From positions 1 to 58,411 of the forward strand of contig JAGUXE010000169.1 in the NCBI GenBank assembly GCA_020061995.1: DNA of 58,411 nt, read 5' to 3'. How positions within the stretch are numbered: the stretch's first letter is position 1; every line of letters begins with the position of its first letter. Below, in pieces: positions 40,943-48,934 of this stretch. The notes beneath the pieces were generated by a model, which was given only the letters and a program-made list of their open reading frames with translations, was not told where the DNA came from and searched no databases. The DNA comes from Ignavibacteriales bacterium. Its GTDB lineage: Bacteria > Bacteroidota > Ignavibacteria > Ignavibacteriales > Ignavibacteriaceae. The translations under genes were made by a program, and so were the position numbers.

Positions 40943-42145
40943 TTATCTAAAGTATCCGGCAACTTCTGTTGCTAGCTTTCGAGACAACTTTTCTATTGCA
41001 TTAGTTACAAGAATATCTTCAGAAGGTGGATGTTCTTCTTCCTTACTACATAAATTTCTGTATTCATAATTCAATGCAGACTCTTGACCTCTGAATCGTC
41101 CAAATTTAATTATCGCTTCTTCTGTCCAATCAACAGTACCCGATTTGACTATTGTTCCTTTTGATACATCAATTATTTGGTAAGTACATTTTAATGTAGC
41201 ACTAGATTTTCTAGTTGTTACTGTTACCGTTGCTGATACATTATAGTTTTGTTTCGTCTTAGAATCATACAATGTTGCGGTTTGCTGGACATCTGTTTTT
41301 GTTTCAGGTGGCGTATTTATCGCAATCGTATTTACTTTTCCGAAAACAAAAGAATGAATGCCGAGAACTTTACCAGCGTTTGATGCCGTTTTTTCATCAA
41401 GTTGACCAAAGTCACCAAGTTGTTTTTCTGACATCAATTCGTAAAGACGATCGCGTGTAACAAACTCTAAAAATTCCATATTCTTGCTGTCACTCATCGC
41501 AGCAGAGATGCTTTGATCACTAAGATTTTCTCCTATTGCACCAAATTGTTCTTTGCCACTTTTATTTTCAAACGGCATTATAGCAACACGTTTAATTGCT
41601 GCCGTCCGCATTTTTTCATATCGCTCCGAAGCATCTTTGTAGTTCGGAATATACTCAAGAGCTTTTGTGTATTCTTTGGCTGCCTCTTTTGACCTTGATG
41701 AGTTTTCTAAATTTACACCAGCGTTGTAATGTAATTCGGCTGCCTTATTAATTGCATTATCTAATTCTGAAGAAACATCTTTTGTTTCAAATTTAACAAC
41801 TGCTTTTGTGTCTTCATCTGTTTGCGGTGGAATTGATTGCACAATATCTGAAATTGATTTTAATTGACGATACCAGGCGACAGCATTATCCCAATCGTTC
41901 CTTGATTCTGAGGCTTTCGCCTTCTGATGTAAATCATTGTAAATAGTAGGAAGAACATTTGAAAGAAAAACAACGGCATCTTTGTAATTTGGTTTTTCTC
42001 TCAAAGTACTTGCAGTCCACTTAACTGCTTCATAATTATTTCCTTGAGCATATTCCTTTTGTGCATACTCCCAACCTTTTGGGGTACAACCCCATAAAAG
42101 TATAATGAAAAAAGCACAACAAAAAAGTAAAAAAATGTTTTTCAT
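40943..42145 (-). CDS. Lipoprotein with TPR repeats and a CsgG-like domain
   Basis: A 400-residue protein with a lipoprotein signal ending IILLWGC (Cys20). Residues ~30-185 contain TPR-like helices (AAELHYNAGVNLENSSRSKE, AAKEYTKALEYIPNYKDASE). From ~190 a CsgG/curli-assembly-like domain begins IKRVAIMPFENKSGKEQFGA and continues through LSDQSISAAM and VTRDRLYELMSEKQLGDFGQ. CsgG-like lipoproteins sit on the inner leaflet of the outer membrane and assemble secretion or surface structures. The ribosome-binding site AGGAG is strong. The gene is enclosed by the 11-bp inverted repeat GTTAGGCATTT / AAATGCCTAAC and has its own promoter at 42539-42566. Confidence 0.85.
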   Translation of the reverse strand: MKNIFLLFCCAFFIILLWGCTPKGWEYAQKEYAQGNNYEAVKWTASTLREKPNYKDAVVFLSNVLPTIYNDLHQKAKASESRNDWDNAVAWYRQLKSISDIVQSIPPQTDEDTKAVVKFETKDVSSELDNAINKAAELHYNAGVNLENSSRSKEAAKEYTKALEYIPNYKDASERYEKMRTAAIKRVAIMPFENKSGKEQFGAIGENLSDQSISAAMSDSKNMEFLEFVTRDRLYELMSEKQLGDFGQLDEKTASNAGKVLGIHSFVFGKVNTIAINTPPETKTDVQQTATLYDSKTKQNYNVSATVTVTTRKSSATLKCTYQIIDVSKGTIVKSGTVDWTEEAIIKFGRFRGQESALNYEYRNLCSKEEEHPPSEDILVTNAIEKLSRKLATEVAGYFR

Positions 42146-42217
42146 AAGTTACTCCTAACTTTAATTTGGCAATGTTTGTAATTTAAAGTTAAGACATCGG
42201 CACATTGCTCATAAGCC

Positions 42218-42298
42218 AAATGCCTAACTATTACTTATACTGAACTGAATTATCTATTTAGGAATGATATCCTGCATGCAGTTGCGGGATCTGATTCC
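42218..42298. repeat. Shared cassette-flank block, copy B (inverted repeat end plus GATATC hairpin)
   Basis: AAATGCCTAAC (42218-42228) pairs with GTTAGGCATTT at 40924-40934. It is followed by tattacttatactgaactga and the hairpin arms GGAATGATATCC (42261-42272) and GGATCTGATTCC (42287-42298), which differ from copy A by two bases in one arm. The loop gcagttgcg is shared with copy A. Confidence 0.85.
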
Positions 42299-42538
42299 TT
42301 CCATTTAATAGTACCTGGATATAGTACTTCCATAGTGAGAATATTTTCTCACTATTAATTTCATCAATTTTATATTTCAATATTTTATTTCGAATGTCAA
42401 ACGAATGGAAAACCGCAACCATTACACAGCAACAAATTGCAGTTTCATTACCCCGATATGTAAATCCGTTTCCGGAGGAAGCACTGAAGAAGTAACCCAA
42501 AATAACCCCTTCAAAAAAATAATTATTCCTTGGTTGTT

Positions 42539-42566
42539 AGTATAACATTTTTTTTCTTAAAGTCAA
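42539..42566 (-). promoter_or_regulatory. Promoter TTGACT-N16-TATACT upstream of the CsgG-like cargo gene
   Basis: On the minus strand TTGACT (42566-42561) and TATACT (42544-42539) have a 16-base spacer, matching 40676-40703 exactly in both boxes and spacing. The start codon is 394 bases downstream. The 42300-42538 leader contains no convincing gene; a minus-strand frame at 42258-42500 is probably non-coding. Confidence 0.65.
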
Positions 42567-42596
42567 TGTTGGCTGTATCACATCAACCATTTATTT

Positions 42597-42932
42597 TCAA
42601 AACTCCTTCACATAATTTCTCCCCTTCGAAACTATCTTCGGATTACTCTTATTCCCCATCATCACCTTAGTCCGTTTTTTCACCGGTGCTTCAAACTCAA
42701 TCTCAAATTCATTAAGAAAATGATTAACCAATGCAGACATATCTTTCAACTCCTCCGGAATATTCTCTATCTTTTTTAAATTCTCCAAAGTTTCATCAGA
42801 TAATACCACTAATTTCATCTCAAAAAATTGAGTTATCAGATTATTCACAAACCTTGTTGGATTCTCTACCTGCAGCAGCCTTTCAGTTAAGTGAGCATCA
42901 ATATCAATCTTCTTTTTTACAAAATCTCTCAC
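42597..42932 (-). CDS. Phage protein of unknown function with terminase-like C-terminal tail
   Basis: A 111-residue helical, acidic protein (LVVLSDETLENLKKIENIPE) ending KIVSKGRNYVKEF. The end closely resembles the last residues of the large terminase (KITKRNYVRDF), encoded 190 bases upstream in the same operon. I know no family. It is the last gene of the packaging block, and its stop is 31 bases from the cargo promoter. A shared C-terminal peptide could mean binding to the same partner, such as the portal. Confidence 0.6.
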   Translation of the reverse strand: MRDFVKKKIDIDAHLTERLLQVENPTRFVNNLITQFFEMKLVVLSDETLENLKKIENIPEELKDMSALVNHFLNEFEIEFEAPVKKRTKVMMGNKSNPKIVSKGRNYVKEF

Positions 42933-43123
42933 TAATGCTTCCCGGTATTAACTTTTAGAGTATCATTAACTACATAATAAAAACTCACTCCGCTGATGCA
43001 AGCCAAGCAAACTTTTTTCATCTCCGGTTTTTTCTCAAGACTAACTACAACCTCAATATTGCAATAAGCAGTTTTACTCTCCTTGCAAAGCTCGCAAATA
43101 ATCTCTTCATGAATAAGTTCCAT
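42932..43123 (-). CDS. Small four-cysteine, zinc-binding-like phage protein
   Basis: Sixty-three residues with two CxxC pairs: IICELCKESKTAYCN and VCLACISG. This is a likely zinc ribbon or knuckle. It overlaps both neighbours by one base, so it is tightly coupled to terminase expression. The function is unknown. Small zinc proteins near terminase genes often assist packaging or act as DNA-binding regulators, but nothing here decides it. Confidence 0.65.
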   Translation of the reverse strand: MELIHEEIICELCKESKTAYCNIEVVVSLEKKPEMKKVCLACISGVSFYYVVNDTLKVNTGKH

Positions 43124-45090
43124 CAGAAATCCCTTACATAATTTCGTTTAGTTATTTTTATTTTTCTTTTCCCCGGAGTTGCAGCAGAATTTGTTTTCCC
43201 TTCAAGCCTTTCCTCCTCCTCAGCGGCTCTTATTTTTTCAATCTTCTTAATAAAATTTACTGCTACTGCCCCCAGATTTACATTTGCATATTCCAACGCA
43301 GCAAGATTATAAACCGTCAAATCAAGAATCTCATTTCGTGATCTGATTTTTACCCATTGCTCCCCTGTCATTACCCCCTTATTATACTTTGGTATTTTCT
43401 TCTCAGCGGTTAACTGCTTTGCAAATTCTTCATCCGCCCAATTTGGTATATGGATATAACCGGCTCCAAACGTATCAATTCCCAATCGGGTAAATATTAT
43501 ATTCTTCACAGTAAAAGTTCCAACAGAAAATTGTCTAACTCTCAATTTATTTGATACCGTTCCTCTATTAATCACCGCAGCCCCAGCCTTCCCGCTATCC
43601 CCTTGCAAAGCAAATATCCAGCTCTTCCCCTTCTTGTTCATTAATTTGATAAACTTCTGAACATGTGTTGTAGCATAGCCGGTATCAATACCGCAGCTTT
43701 GGATTCTTAAATAAACTCCCGAATCATGCAAAAATTTACTATCTAAGTATTGCTCGATTCTGTAATAAATATTATTCTCCTCAGTCGAATAAATCGTCTC
43801 CGGATTTCCGTAAAACACCTTATGATCAAGCCACCAGCTCTCCTCATTCTCCCCCCATCCGATTATCCCCATCTCAATACGGTCTTTCTGAACATCCCCC
43901 GAAGCAGTTAAAAATACAGCTCCTTCCGGTATCCGTTCAATACTGAAATCCTCTTTCCTTTTAAGAATAACATCATCCGGTATTGATGATTCATTTGATT
44001 CATAAGTCTCACCAAGTACCAAATTTACCCACGTCTGAAACTTGAATTGATTCCCCTTTGTCCTGAGGAACTGTTCAACTACATCCCCCCATGTTGACAG
44101 CGTACTGTATAACTCCGAGATATGTAGCCCTACATGCTTAATGATCTCCGGACGTTGTGCAACCCATTCCCCCTCTCTTAACATTACATATTTATCACGT
44201 TCCGTAAGTTGTTCATTGCAATGTTCACATTCATAAAAAGTATGTTCCGGTCGATAAACACCTTTTGATATTCTCCAACCTTTAATCTGAGCCCATCTTA
44301 AAACTTGCATCTTTCCGCATGATGGACAAGGCAGCCACAACTGAGATTGATTACTCTGTGAATACTTATCCGCTATTCTACTGCTTCCGGCTACTGTAGG
44401 AGTTGATATATTTACTTGTTTACTTATCTCTCTAAAACCTTGTAAACGTTTGGACACAATCTCAACGGTATCCCCTTCAGCGCCCGCTATTCGGTCAATT
44501 CTATCATACTCATCAATAAGTAAATACATGATTGATTGCATTGATAAGTTATTAACCGACTTTGCAGAAATAATGGAAACAAATCCTCCGGGGAAAGTTT
44601 TTTCGAGCATTGAATTATTACCGTCACGTTTTGTAGGATCGCTAACTTTCCCTTGCATTCTTGGTGTATCTCGAAGCATAGGTTCAAGTTTTCTTTTCGA
44701 AAATCTTTCTGCATTAGTTTCTGTAGGATACAATACAAGCATTGGTCCCGGTGCATTATCAATAGCCCATGCAATGCAGTTAAGAAGCTCTTGAGTAAAT
44801 CCGGTCTGTCCCGCTTTTATCACTGAAATTTCACGAACTTTCGGATTGGAGAAAGCTTCTCCCAACGCTTTCAAATATTGAAATCCTTCATAACTCCATT
44901 TCGGATCACCCAACAAAGCTTTTTTTGAATCTTCCGGGGATAAGTAACGGTAAAGCTCAGCCCATTCCGGAACTGATAACTTAGGACGTGGTTTAATCTC
45001 TAATCTTACCTTTTCAAGTATCTCATAGATTGTAGTATCAAGTACCTGTTTTGGAATTGCTGTATTGCTGTATTGAAATTCTGTTAACAA
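43123..45090 (-). CDS. Terminase large subunit, lambda GpA family
   Basis: A 655-residue DNA-packaging motor. Near the N-terminus is PEWAELYRYLSPEDSKKALL, typical of Terminase_GpA. The ATPase has an atypical Walker A, IKAGQTGFTQELLN (~90-103), and Walker B YLLIDEYDRID (~188-198). The zinc-like segment CPSCGKMQVLRWAQ...CEHCNE follows at ~258-295. The C-terminal half, with ASGDVQKDRIEMGIIGWGEN, is the RNase H-fold nuclease that cuts concatemers. It packages prophage DNA with the TerS encoded at 45595-46242. Confidence 0.93.
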   Translation of the reverse strand: MLTEFQYSNTAIPKQVLDTTIYEILEKVRLEIKPRPKLSVPEWAELYRYLSPEDSKKALLGDPKWSYEGFQYLKALGEAFSNPKVREISVIKAGQTGFTQELLNCIAWAIDNAPGPMLVLYPTETNAERFSKRKLEPMLRDTPRMQGKVSDPTKRDGNNSMLEKTFPGGFVSIISAKSVNNLSMQSIMYLLIDEYDRIDRIAGAEGDTVEIVSKRLQGFREISKQVNISTPTVAGSSRIADKYSQSNQSQLWLPCPSCGKMQVLRWAQIKGWRISKGVYRPEHTFYECEHCNEQLTERDKYVMLREGEWVAQRPEIIKHVGLHISELYSTLSTWGDVVEQFLRTKGNQFKFQTWVNLVLGETYESNESSIPDDVILKRKEDFSIERIPEGAVFLTASGDVQKDRIEMGIIGWGENEESWWLDHKVFYGNPETIYSTEENNIYYRIEQYLDSKFLHDSGVYLRIQSCGIDTGYATTHVQKFIKLMNKKGKSWIFALQGDSGKAGAAVINRGTVSNKLRVRQFSVGTFTVKNIIFTRLGIDTFGAGYIHIPNWADEEFAKQLTAEKKIPKYNKGVMTGEQWVKIRSRNEILDLTVYNLAALEYANVNLGAVAVNFIKKIEKIRAAEEEERLEGKTNSAATPGKRKIKITKRNYVRDF

Positions 45091-45092
45091 TT

Positions 45093-45593
45093 TTAGACTT
45101 TATTCAAATGTTCTTTTAGTGTCCATATACGCATTGAAGCCAGGTGGAGTAAATGATTATATTCCGTACTGGAGAGGGGTCTCGCTCTTCGATTTACTTT
45201 ACTGCTTTTTATTAATTTAATTCTAAAGTATTTCTTACCATCAGAGTAACTAATTTCAGATGCTAATAATAATCCGGCAAACTCTGGTATTATATCAAGA
45301 ATATCCTTCACTCTCTTTTCCAAGTTTGGGGATATTAAATAATAAAATTGTTTAATTTTCTCTGTGAAGCATTGTGCAATAAATTTGTTTTTACTTATAT
45401 CTGCTTTTAAATCTGAAAAGGATATTTTTATTTCAATCTCTTTTACAAATCTTCGATCGTTCACAACTAATAAATCAGCCTCGTAATTTAATCCAAGCCC
45501 CCATGATATATTAGGAACGATTAAATTTGTTCTGTAATTGAAATGCCTTGCCGCAATAATTTCTAAATGTCGAGCTGTAATTTTATCATTCAT
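45093..45593 (-). CDS. PD-(D/E)XK nuclease-like phage protein
   Basis: About 166 residues from MNDKITARHLEIIAARHFNY at 45593; the frame continues upstream into the TerS gene and lacks a sensible start there. The segment NYEADLLVVNDRRFVKEIEI followed by KISFSD gives the pattern E-x-D...E-x-E-x-K expected of the restriction-endonuclease fold (MmcB-like). It is placed between the small and large terminase genes. It may trim or mark packaging substrates. The basic C-terminus (SKVNRRARPL) suits nucleic-acid binding. Confidence 0.65.
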   Translation of the reverse strand: MNDKITARHLEIIAARHFNYRTNLIVPNISWGLGLNYEADLLVVNDRRFVKEIEIKISFSDLKADISKNKFIAQCFTEKIKQFYYLISPNLEKRVKDILDIIPEFAGLLLASEISYSDGKKYFRIKLIKSSKVNRRARPLSSTEYNHLLHLASMRIWTLKEHLNKV

Positions 45594-45594
45594 T

Positions 45595-46242
45595 TCAATT
45601 TCTTTCGGTTGCAATGTCATTTTTAATTTTATAAATAATATCATTGAGAATATGAAGCATTTCTTCTTTCGTCTTAGATGCAAATAATTTATTCAGAATA
45701 GTCCCCGGTATTGAATCAAGTTTTTTTCCGAACAATACAGTAAGATTCAATGCAAAGTGTTCAACCAATTGTTTCGGAACTAATAACTTTCGTTTCTCCA
45801 TCAACTCCATCTCCCTTAATGAAGCCTGCATTGATAGTAATCTCGTTTTCTCTTCATTTAATGAAGTCGATCCCTCTTCACTTTTTTTTAGATTATCTTT
45901 CAATTGATTTACATACGCCAGAACTGTTGATGAGAGTTGATAAACTCCACGTCCCTCTCTTTTTACCCCTTTCTCGGTAACAATCTGAAGAAGCCACCGT
46001 CTTGTAATACCAAGCATATCCGCAATTTCTTCAAGTGTTCTTTTGTCCCGCCAATGATTTTGATAATCTAAATACCAATGAACGGCTTCAACAAGGTTAA
46101 ACTTATCCTTTTCAAATTTCGGCATCCCCAGTCTAACAAATTTTTTAACCTCTAATTCGGAAATATTAAGGACTACTGCTATCTGTTTTGCAGTTGCGTA
46201 ATTCTGCTTCTTCCCGGAGTCTGCAACAATCTTTTTTGGCAT
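45595..46242 (-). CDS. Terminase small subunit, Nu1-like
   Basis: A 215-residue DNA-recognition subunit. Two winged-helix/MerR-like motifs are visible: TAKQIAVVLNISELEVKKFV (~17-36) and TLEEIADMLGITRRWLLQIV (~69-88). A coiled coil (~110-160) and a C-terminal helical region follow. This matches the gpNu1 plan, a winged helix at the N-terminus and oligomerisation through helices. It should recognise the packaging site and load TerL, encoded ~500 bases downstream. Confidence 0.78.
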   Translation of the reverse strand: MPKKIVADSGKKQNYATAKQIAVVLNISELEVKKFVRLGMPKFEKDKFNLVEAVHWYLDYQNHWRDKRTLEEIADMLGITRRWLLQIVTEKGVKREGRGVYQLSSTVLAYVNQLKDNLKKSEEGSTSLNEEKTRLLSMQASLREMELMEKRKLLVPKQLVEHFALNLTVLFGKKLDSIPGTILNKLFASKTKEEMLHILNDIIYKIKNDIATERN

Positions 46243-46255
46243 AGTTTAGTTTTAT

Positions 46256-46747
46256 TTAATTGCAATCGGCAATAACATTAAGCCTTGCATATTCACCATG
46301 CAGATCAACTGCTTTATCATTGTAAGCCTTAGCTGCTTCTTTGGGAGTATTATACAAACCGATATAAATTCGTTTGTACTTATTACGGATTTGGGCTTGC
46401 CATTTATTAGCATTTTTATTCCAGGTTACTCCCTTAAATCCGCTCGAATTATCTATTCGTATTTTTGAATTTGCTGAATTCTGTTGTACTGTAATCAAAC
46501 GTAAATTTGATTTCCGATTATCCAGACCATTGCCGTTTATATGATCGATCGGTTTATCTGAATTTAATATCAGTGAATGGAGATAAATATTTTTTTTGTT
46601 AACATTTCTTACAGCATATACATTTCTATAATTGATTAATACACTCCAATTAAAACAACTCACCTTTTCTAAATCTTCATCATCAACTATAGCCGTATAA
46701 ACATTTTGATATTTACTTCCCATTTTGCTTAACTCAATACGTTTCAT
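46256..46747 (-). CDS. HNH endonuclease with AP2 DNA-binding domain
   Basis: A 163-residue protein. The HNH core is LHSLILNSDKPIDHINGNGL followed by DNRKSNLRL, with DHINGNxxDNRxxNLR as the conserved motif. The AP2 domain GFKGVTWNKNANKWQAQIRN (~105-124) follows. This is the usual plan of a phage-borne HNH-AP2 homing endonuclease. It is inserted between the ParB-like pair and TerS, in the same direction. It may be a selfish gene or may assist DNA processing for packaging. Confidence 0.9.
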   Translation of the reverse strand: MKRIELSKMGSKYQNVYTAIVDDEDLEKVSCFNWSVLINYRNVYAVRNVNKKNIYLHSLILNSDKPIDHINGNGLDNRKSNLRLITVQQNSANSKIRIDNSSGFKGVTWNKNANKWQAQIRNKYKRIYIGLYNTPKEAAKAYNDKAVDLHGEYARLNVIADCN

Positions 46748-46780
46748 TTGTCAGCTTCCTATTTTTAATAACACTAATCA

Positions 46781-47440
46781 TTAATTTTTGAAATCAACCA
46801 TCATAGCTTCAGCAAATTTTGCCTGTTCATCTGAAATAAATACAACCGGTACAAGATTAAATTTTCTTTCTGCCAGCATCTCAAGTCTGCCTATTCCGTT
46901 TATTACTGTCAGATCTCTTTTAGCAATCACCGGCATCATTATTTTTTTCTGAGCAAGTGCCCCCGCTAAGTTCTTACTGTATTTATTCCATCTTCCTGCA
47001 TTCTTCAGAACCATCTCTTTAATCTCAATCATCTCAAGTTTCATACATGGAAACATCTCCATCGACAAATGATTTATCGTATCGATATGTTTTGCAGATT
47101 CATTGAGATTTGCTTTCAGTAATTTTTCTGTTACCGATGCCGAAGTATCAGCTCTGCTGAAATCATTTGTCGCCCTGTTAAATAAAATGTTAACCGCTTT
47201 TCTTTTATCAATTTCCATTTCTTCCAGATAAACAACCGGTACTTTTTTTAATCCCATCCGGTTTGCAACCAAATGTCTCTGATGTCCTGATAATATTTCA
47301 CCTTTACTATCCGCATAAATCGGTAATAAGAACCCAAGCTTGCTGAGTGATAGCTCAATCAAATCAAGTCTCTTCGGATCAACTTGTCTTGGATTGTAAG
47401 TACTTGGTCTGACTGCATCAATATTTACTAATTCAATCAT
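46781..47440 (-). CDS. ParB-like nuclease-domain protein, second of a tandem pair
   Basis: A 219-residue protein with an N-terminal ParB/sulfiredoxin fold: DAVRPSTYNPRQVDPKRLDL, then ILSGHQRHLVANRMGLKKVP with the GxxR-like motif. The C-terminal half, from ~110, is specific and has KIMMPVIAKRDLTVINGIGR. Related phage proteins occur near small terminases and often bind DNA or hydrolyse nucleotides. It overlaps its partner by four bases, so the two are probably made together and may act as a complex. Confidence 0.78.
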   Translation of the reverse strand: MIELVNIDAVRPSTYNPRQVDPKRLDLIELSLSKLGFLLPIYADSKGEILSGHQRHLVANRMGLKKVPVVYLEEMEIDKRKAVNILFNRATNDFSRADTSASVTEKLLKANLNESAKHIDTINHLSMEMFPCMKLEMIEIKEMVLKNAGRWNKYSKNLAGALAQKKIMMPVIAKRDLTVINGIGRLEMLAERKFNLVPVVFISDEQAKFAEAMMVDFKN

Positions 47441-48081
47441 ATCTCCAATCTCCTCTTGATTTCATTTATTACCGATGCCTTATCAAACCCGACAACCGAT
47501 TTAATATCATCAATGAATTTTATATACTTATCTCTATCAACCATAAAACGATATTCTCCAAGTGTCATTGCAACATTACTCAATCCTTTTATTTCTTCTT
47601 CCATATTAAGATTCTTACTCTCCTCTATGTCAGCCGGTAGCAGCAAGTCCAAATCAATATCCGCAAGATCTGCTTCTGAATTAATCTCATCCAACATCAA
47701 TTCATTTATCTGCATGAACTCCATTAAACCGTATTCAGTCATTTTCGCATAGTAGGAAGTATAAAGCAGCACCATCTTTGCAGCTTCTTTTTTATCTGCG
47801 CACCCGATAAAATTAGCCGGGAGTTTTGCCGGGATATTTACTCCATCCTTAATTAGCAATTCCATTGCCCTCTGCCGATGGACTCCATCAAGTATCCAGA
47901 TTTTCTTTTTGCTTTCCTGCCAAACATTAAACGGTTGAATAAATCCATTATTGCTAATAGATTTTTTCAGTTTATCCATTGATTCAGTGGAGATCTCCTT
48001 GAGGCTATCAGTTTGCAACCACACCAGACCTCTCCAATCAATCAACTCCTGCTTGATGATTTTATTTTTTATTTCACTCAT
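47437..48081 (-). CDS. ParB-like nuclease-domain protein, first of a tandem pair
   Basis: A 214-residue protein with the same fold: SISNNGFIQPFNVWQESKKK, then IWILDGVHRQRAMELLIKDG. The GVHRQRA motif is the ParB box corresponding to GHQRHL of its neighbour. The remaining ~100 residues are acidic and helical (INELMLDEINSEADLADIDL). It opens the packaging block after a 235-base spacer that contains an inverted repeat. Confidence 0.78.
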   Translation of the reverse strand: MSEIKNKIIKQELIDWRGLVWLQTDSLKEISTESMDKLKKSISNNGFIQPFNVWQESKKKIWILDGVHRQRAMELLIKDGVNIPAKLPANFIGCADKKEAAKMVLLYTSYYAKMTEYGLMEFMQINELMLDEINSEADLADIDLDLLLPADIEESKNLNMEEEIKGLSNVAMTLGEYRFMVDRDKYIKFIDDIKSVVGFDKASVINEIKRRLEI

Positions 48082-48316
48082 AATTATTCTGTCTCTCCTT
48101 CTACTTAAAATGTTATGTTTTTTGAATTTCGTCCTAAATCAGTTCCATTTCACTTCCATTTGCTCGTCCATATTTCTCCCAAAACCTTTTATTTTAGCTC
48201 GTAATCAAACAGCAATTATCTAAACGGAATGGAAGTGAGAAATTTTAAACTCATCAGTCGAGAGATTTCGGGGTCGAACCGCACCCTTTACCTGAATTAT
48301 TGAGAAAGTACCTTTT
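48082..48316. other. Spacer with inverted repeat TCACTTCCATT / AATGGAAGTGA
   Basis: The 11-bp arms are at 48150-48160 and 48228-48238, separated by 67 bases. Between 48255 and 48290 there is ttcggggtcgaaccgc, which looks like a tRNA T-loop but lacks a pairing stem. No gene is seen. The spacer sits just upstream of the packaging genes, so it is a candidate for a late promoter, a packaging (cos/pac) site or an operator. Confidence 0.45.
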
Positions 48317-48934
48317 TTATTTAGAGAGTTTTCTATTGAGTTCATGCATCAATCTTTTCTCAAATGTTTCGATGAATATTTTCTCTAATAAATCAATGAT
48401 TGTTGATTCTCCATCAACAGGACTGAATAACGATGTAAGTCTCAACCCGAATAGTTCCCGTATCATTGGAACAAGTTTCCCTTTTTTATTCACCGAAAAA
48501 TCAGTTGATGATCTGATGAATACTCCCGTGTGTCCGCTTCTCATAGTTGCAAGAAAACTTCCTCTTTTCTTATCAGATGATCTGAATAGTTTTCTGTCCC
48601 TCTTCGTTACAGTTGCTTTAACACCTTGCTTAAGTCTCGATCCCTTCCTCCTTTTAGATCTCCCCGGTTTACCAATCTGTTTAGCTTGAAACTTATAGAG
48701 TTGAACTTCTTCATTGACCACTCTGATTGTAACGGATTCCCTTCCCTTCCGTGCCGGAGAGACTATCCGAATCCTTGTATCCAGATCTTTCTTCTTGAAG
48801 TTAAACTTCTCCCTTATCTTTGCTGATGCTGCTGTTAATGCCGTCCTTGCAGCTCTATTCATTGCACTAATTGTTGCTCTCTCAAAGTCCGATGCTTTGA
48901 ATGTGATCTGCTCATATCTTCTACCAGTAGCCAC
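48317..48934 (-). CDS. Minor tail protein Z-like (gpZ family)
   Basis: A 205-residue basic protein matching the prophage minor tail protein Z plan: ERATISAMNRAARTALTAAS, then AKIREKFNFKKKDLDTRIRI. A lysine/arginine-rich central stretch (GKPGRSKRRKGSRLKQGVKA) and a helical C-terminus (IIDLLEKIFIETFEKRLMHE) follow. gpZ shapes the upper tail for head joining. In lambda it is encoded between head-closure and tail-terminator genes, while here it lies about 15 kb away, upstream of the packaging genes. Confidence 0.72.
   Translation of the reverse strand: MATGRRYEQITFKASDFERATISAMNRAARTALTAASAKIREKFNFKKKDLDTRIRIVSPARKGRESVTIRVVNEEVQLYKFQAKQIGKPGRSKRRKGSRLKQGVKATVTKRDRKLFRSSDKKRGSFLATMRSGHTGVFIRSSTDFSVNKKGKLVPMIRELFGLRLTSLFSPVDGESTIIDLLEKIFIETFEKRLMHELNRKLSK

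Noticed and set aside
42258..42500. Minus-strand 80-codon frame in the second cargo leader
   Set aside because: It is unrelated at protein level to the frame in the matching leader, and its end lies in the GATATC hairpin.
48255..48290. Possible tRNA or second tRNA-derived attachment fragment (ttcggggtcgaaccgc)
   Set aside because: The T-loop motif is there, but the flanking stem does not pair and no acceptor or anticodon arm can be drawn.
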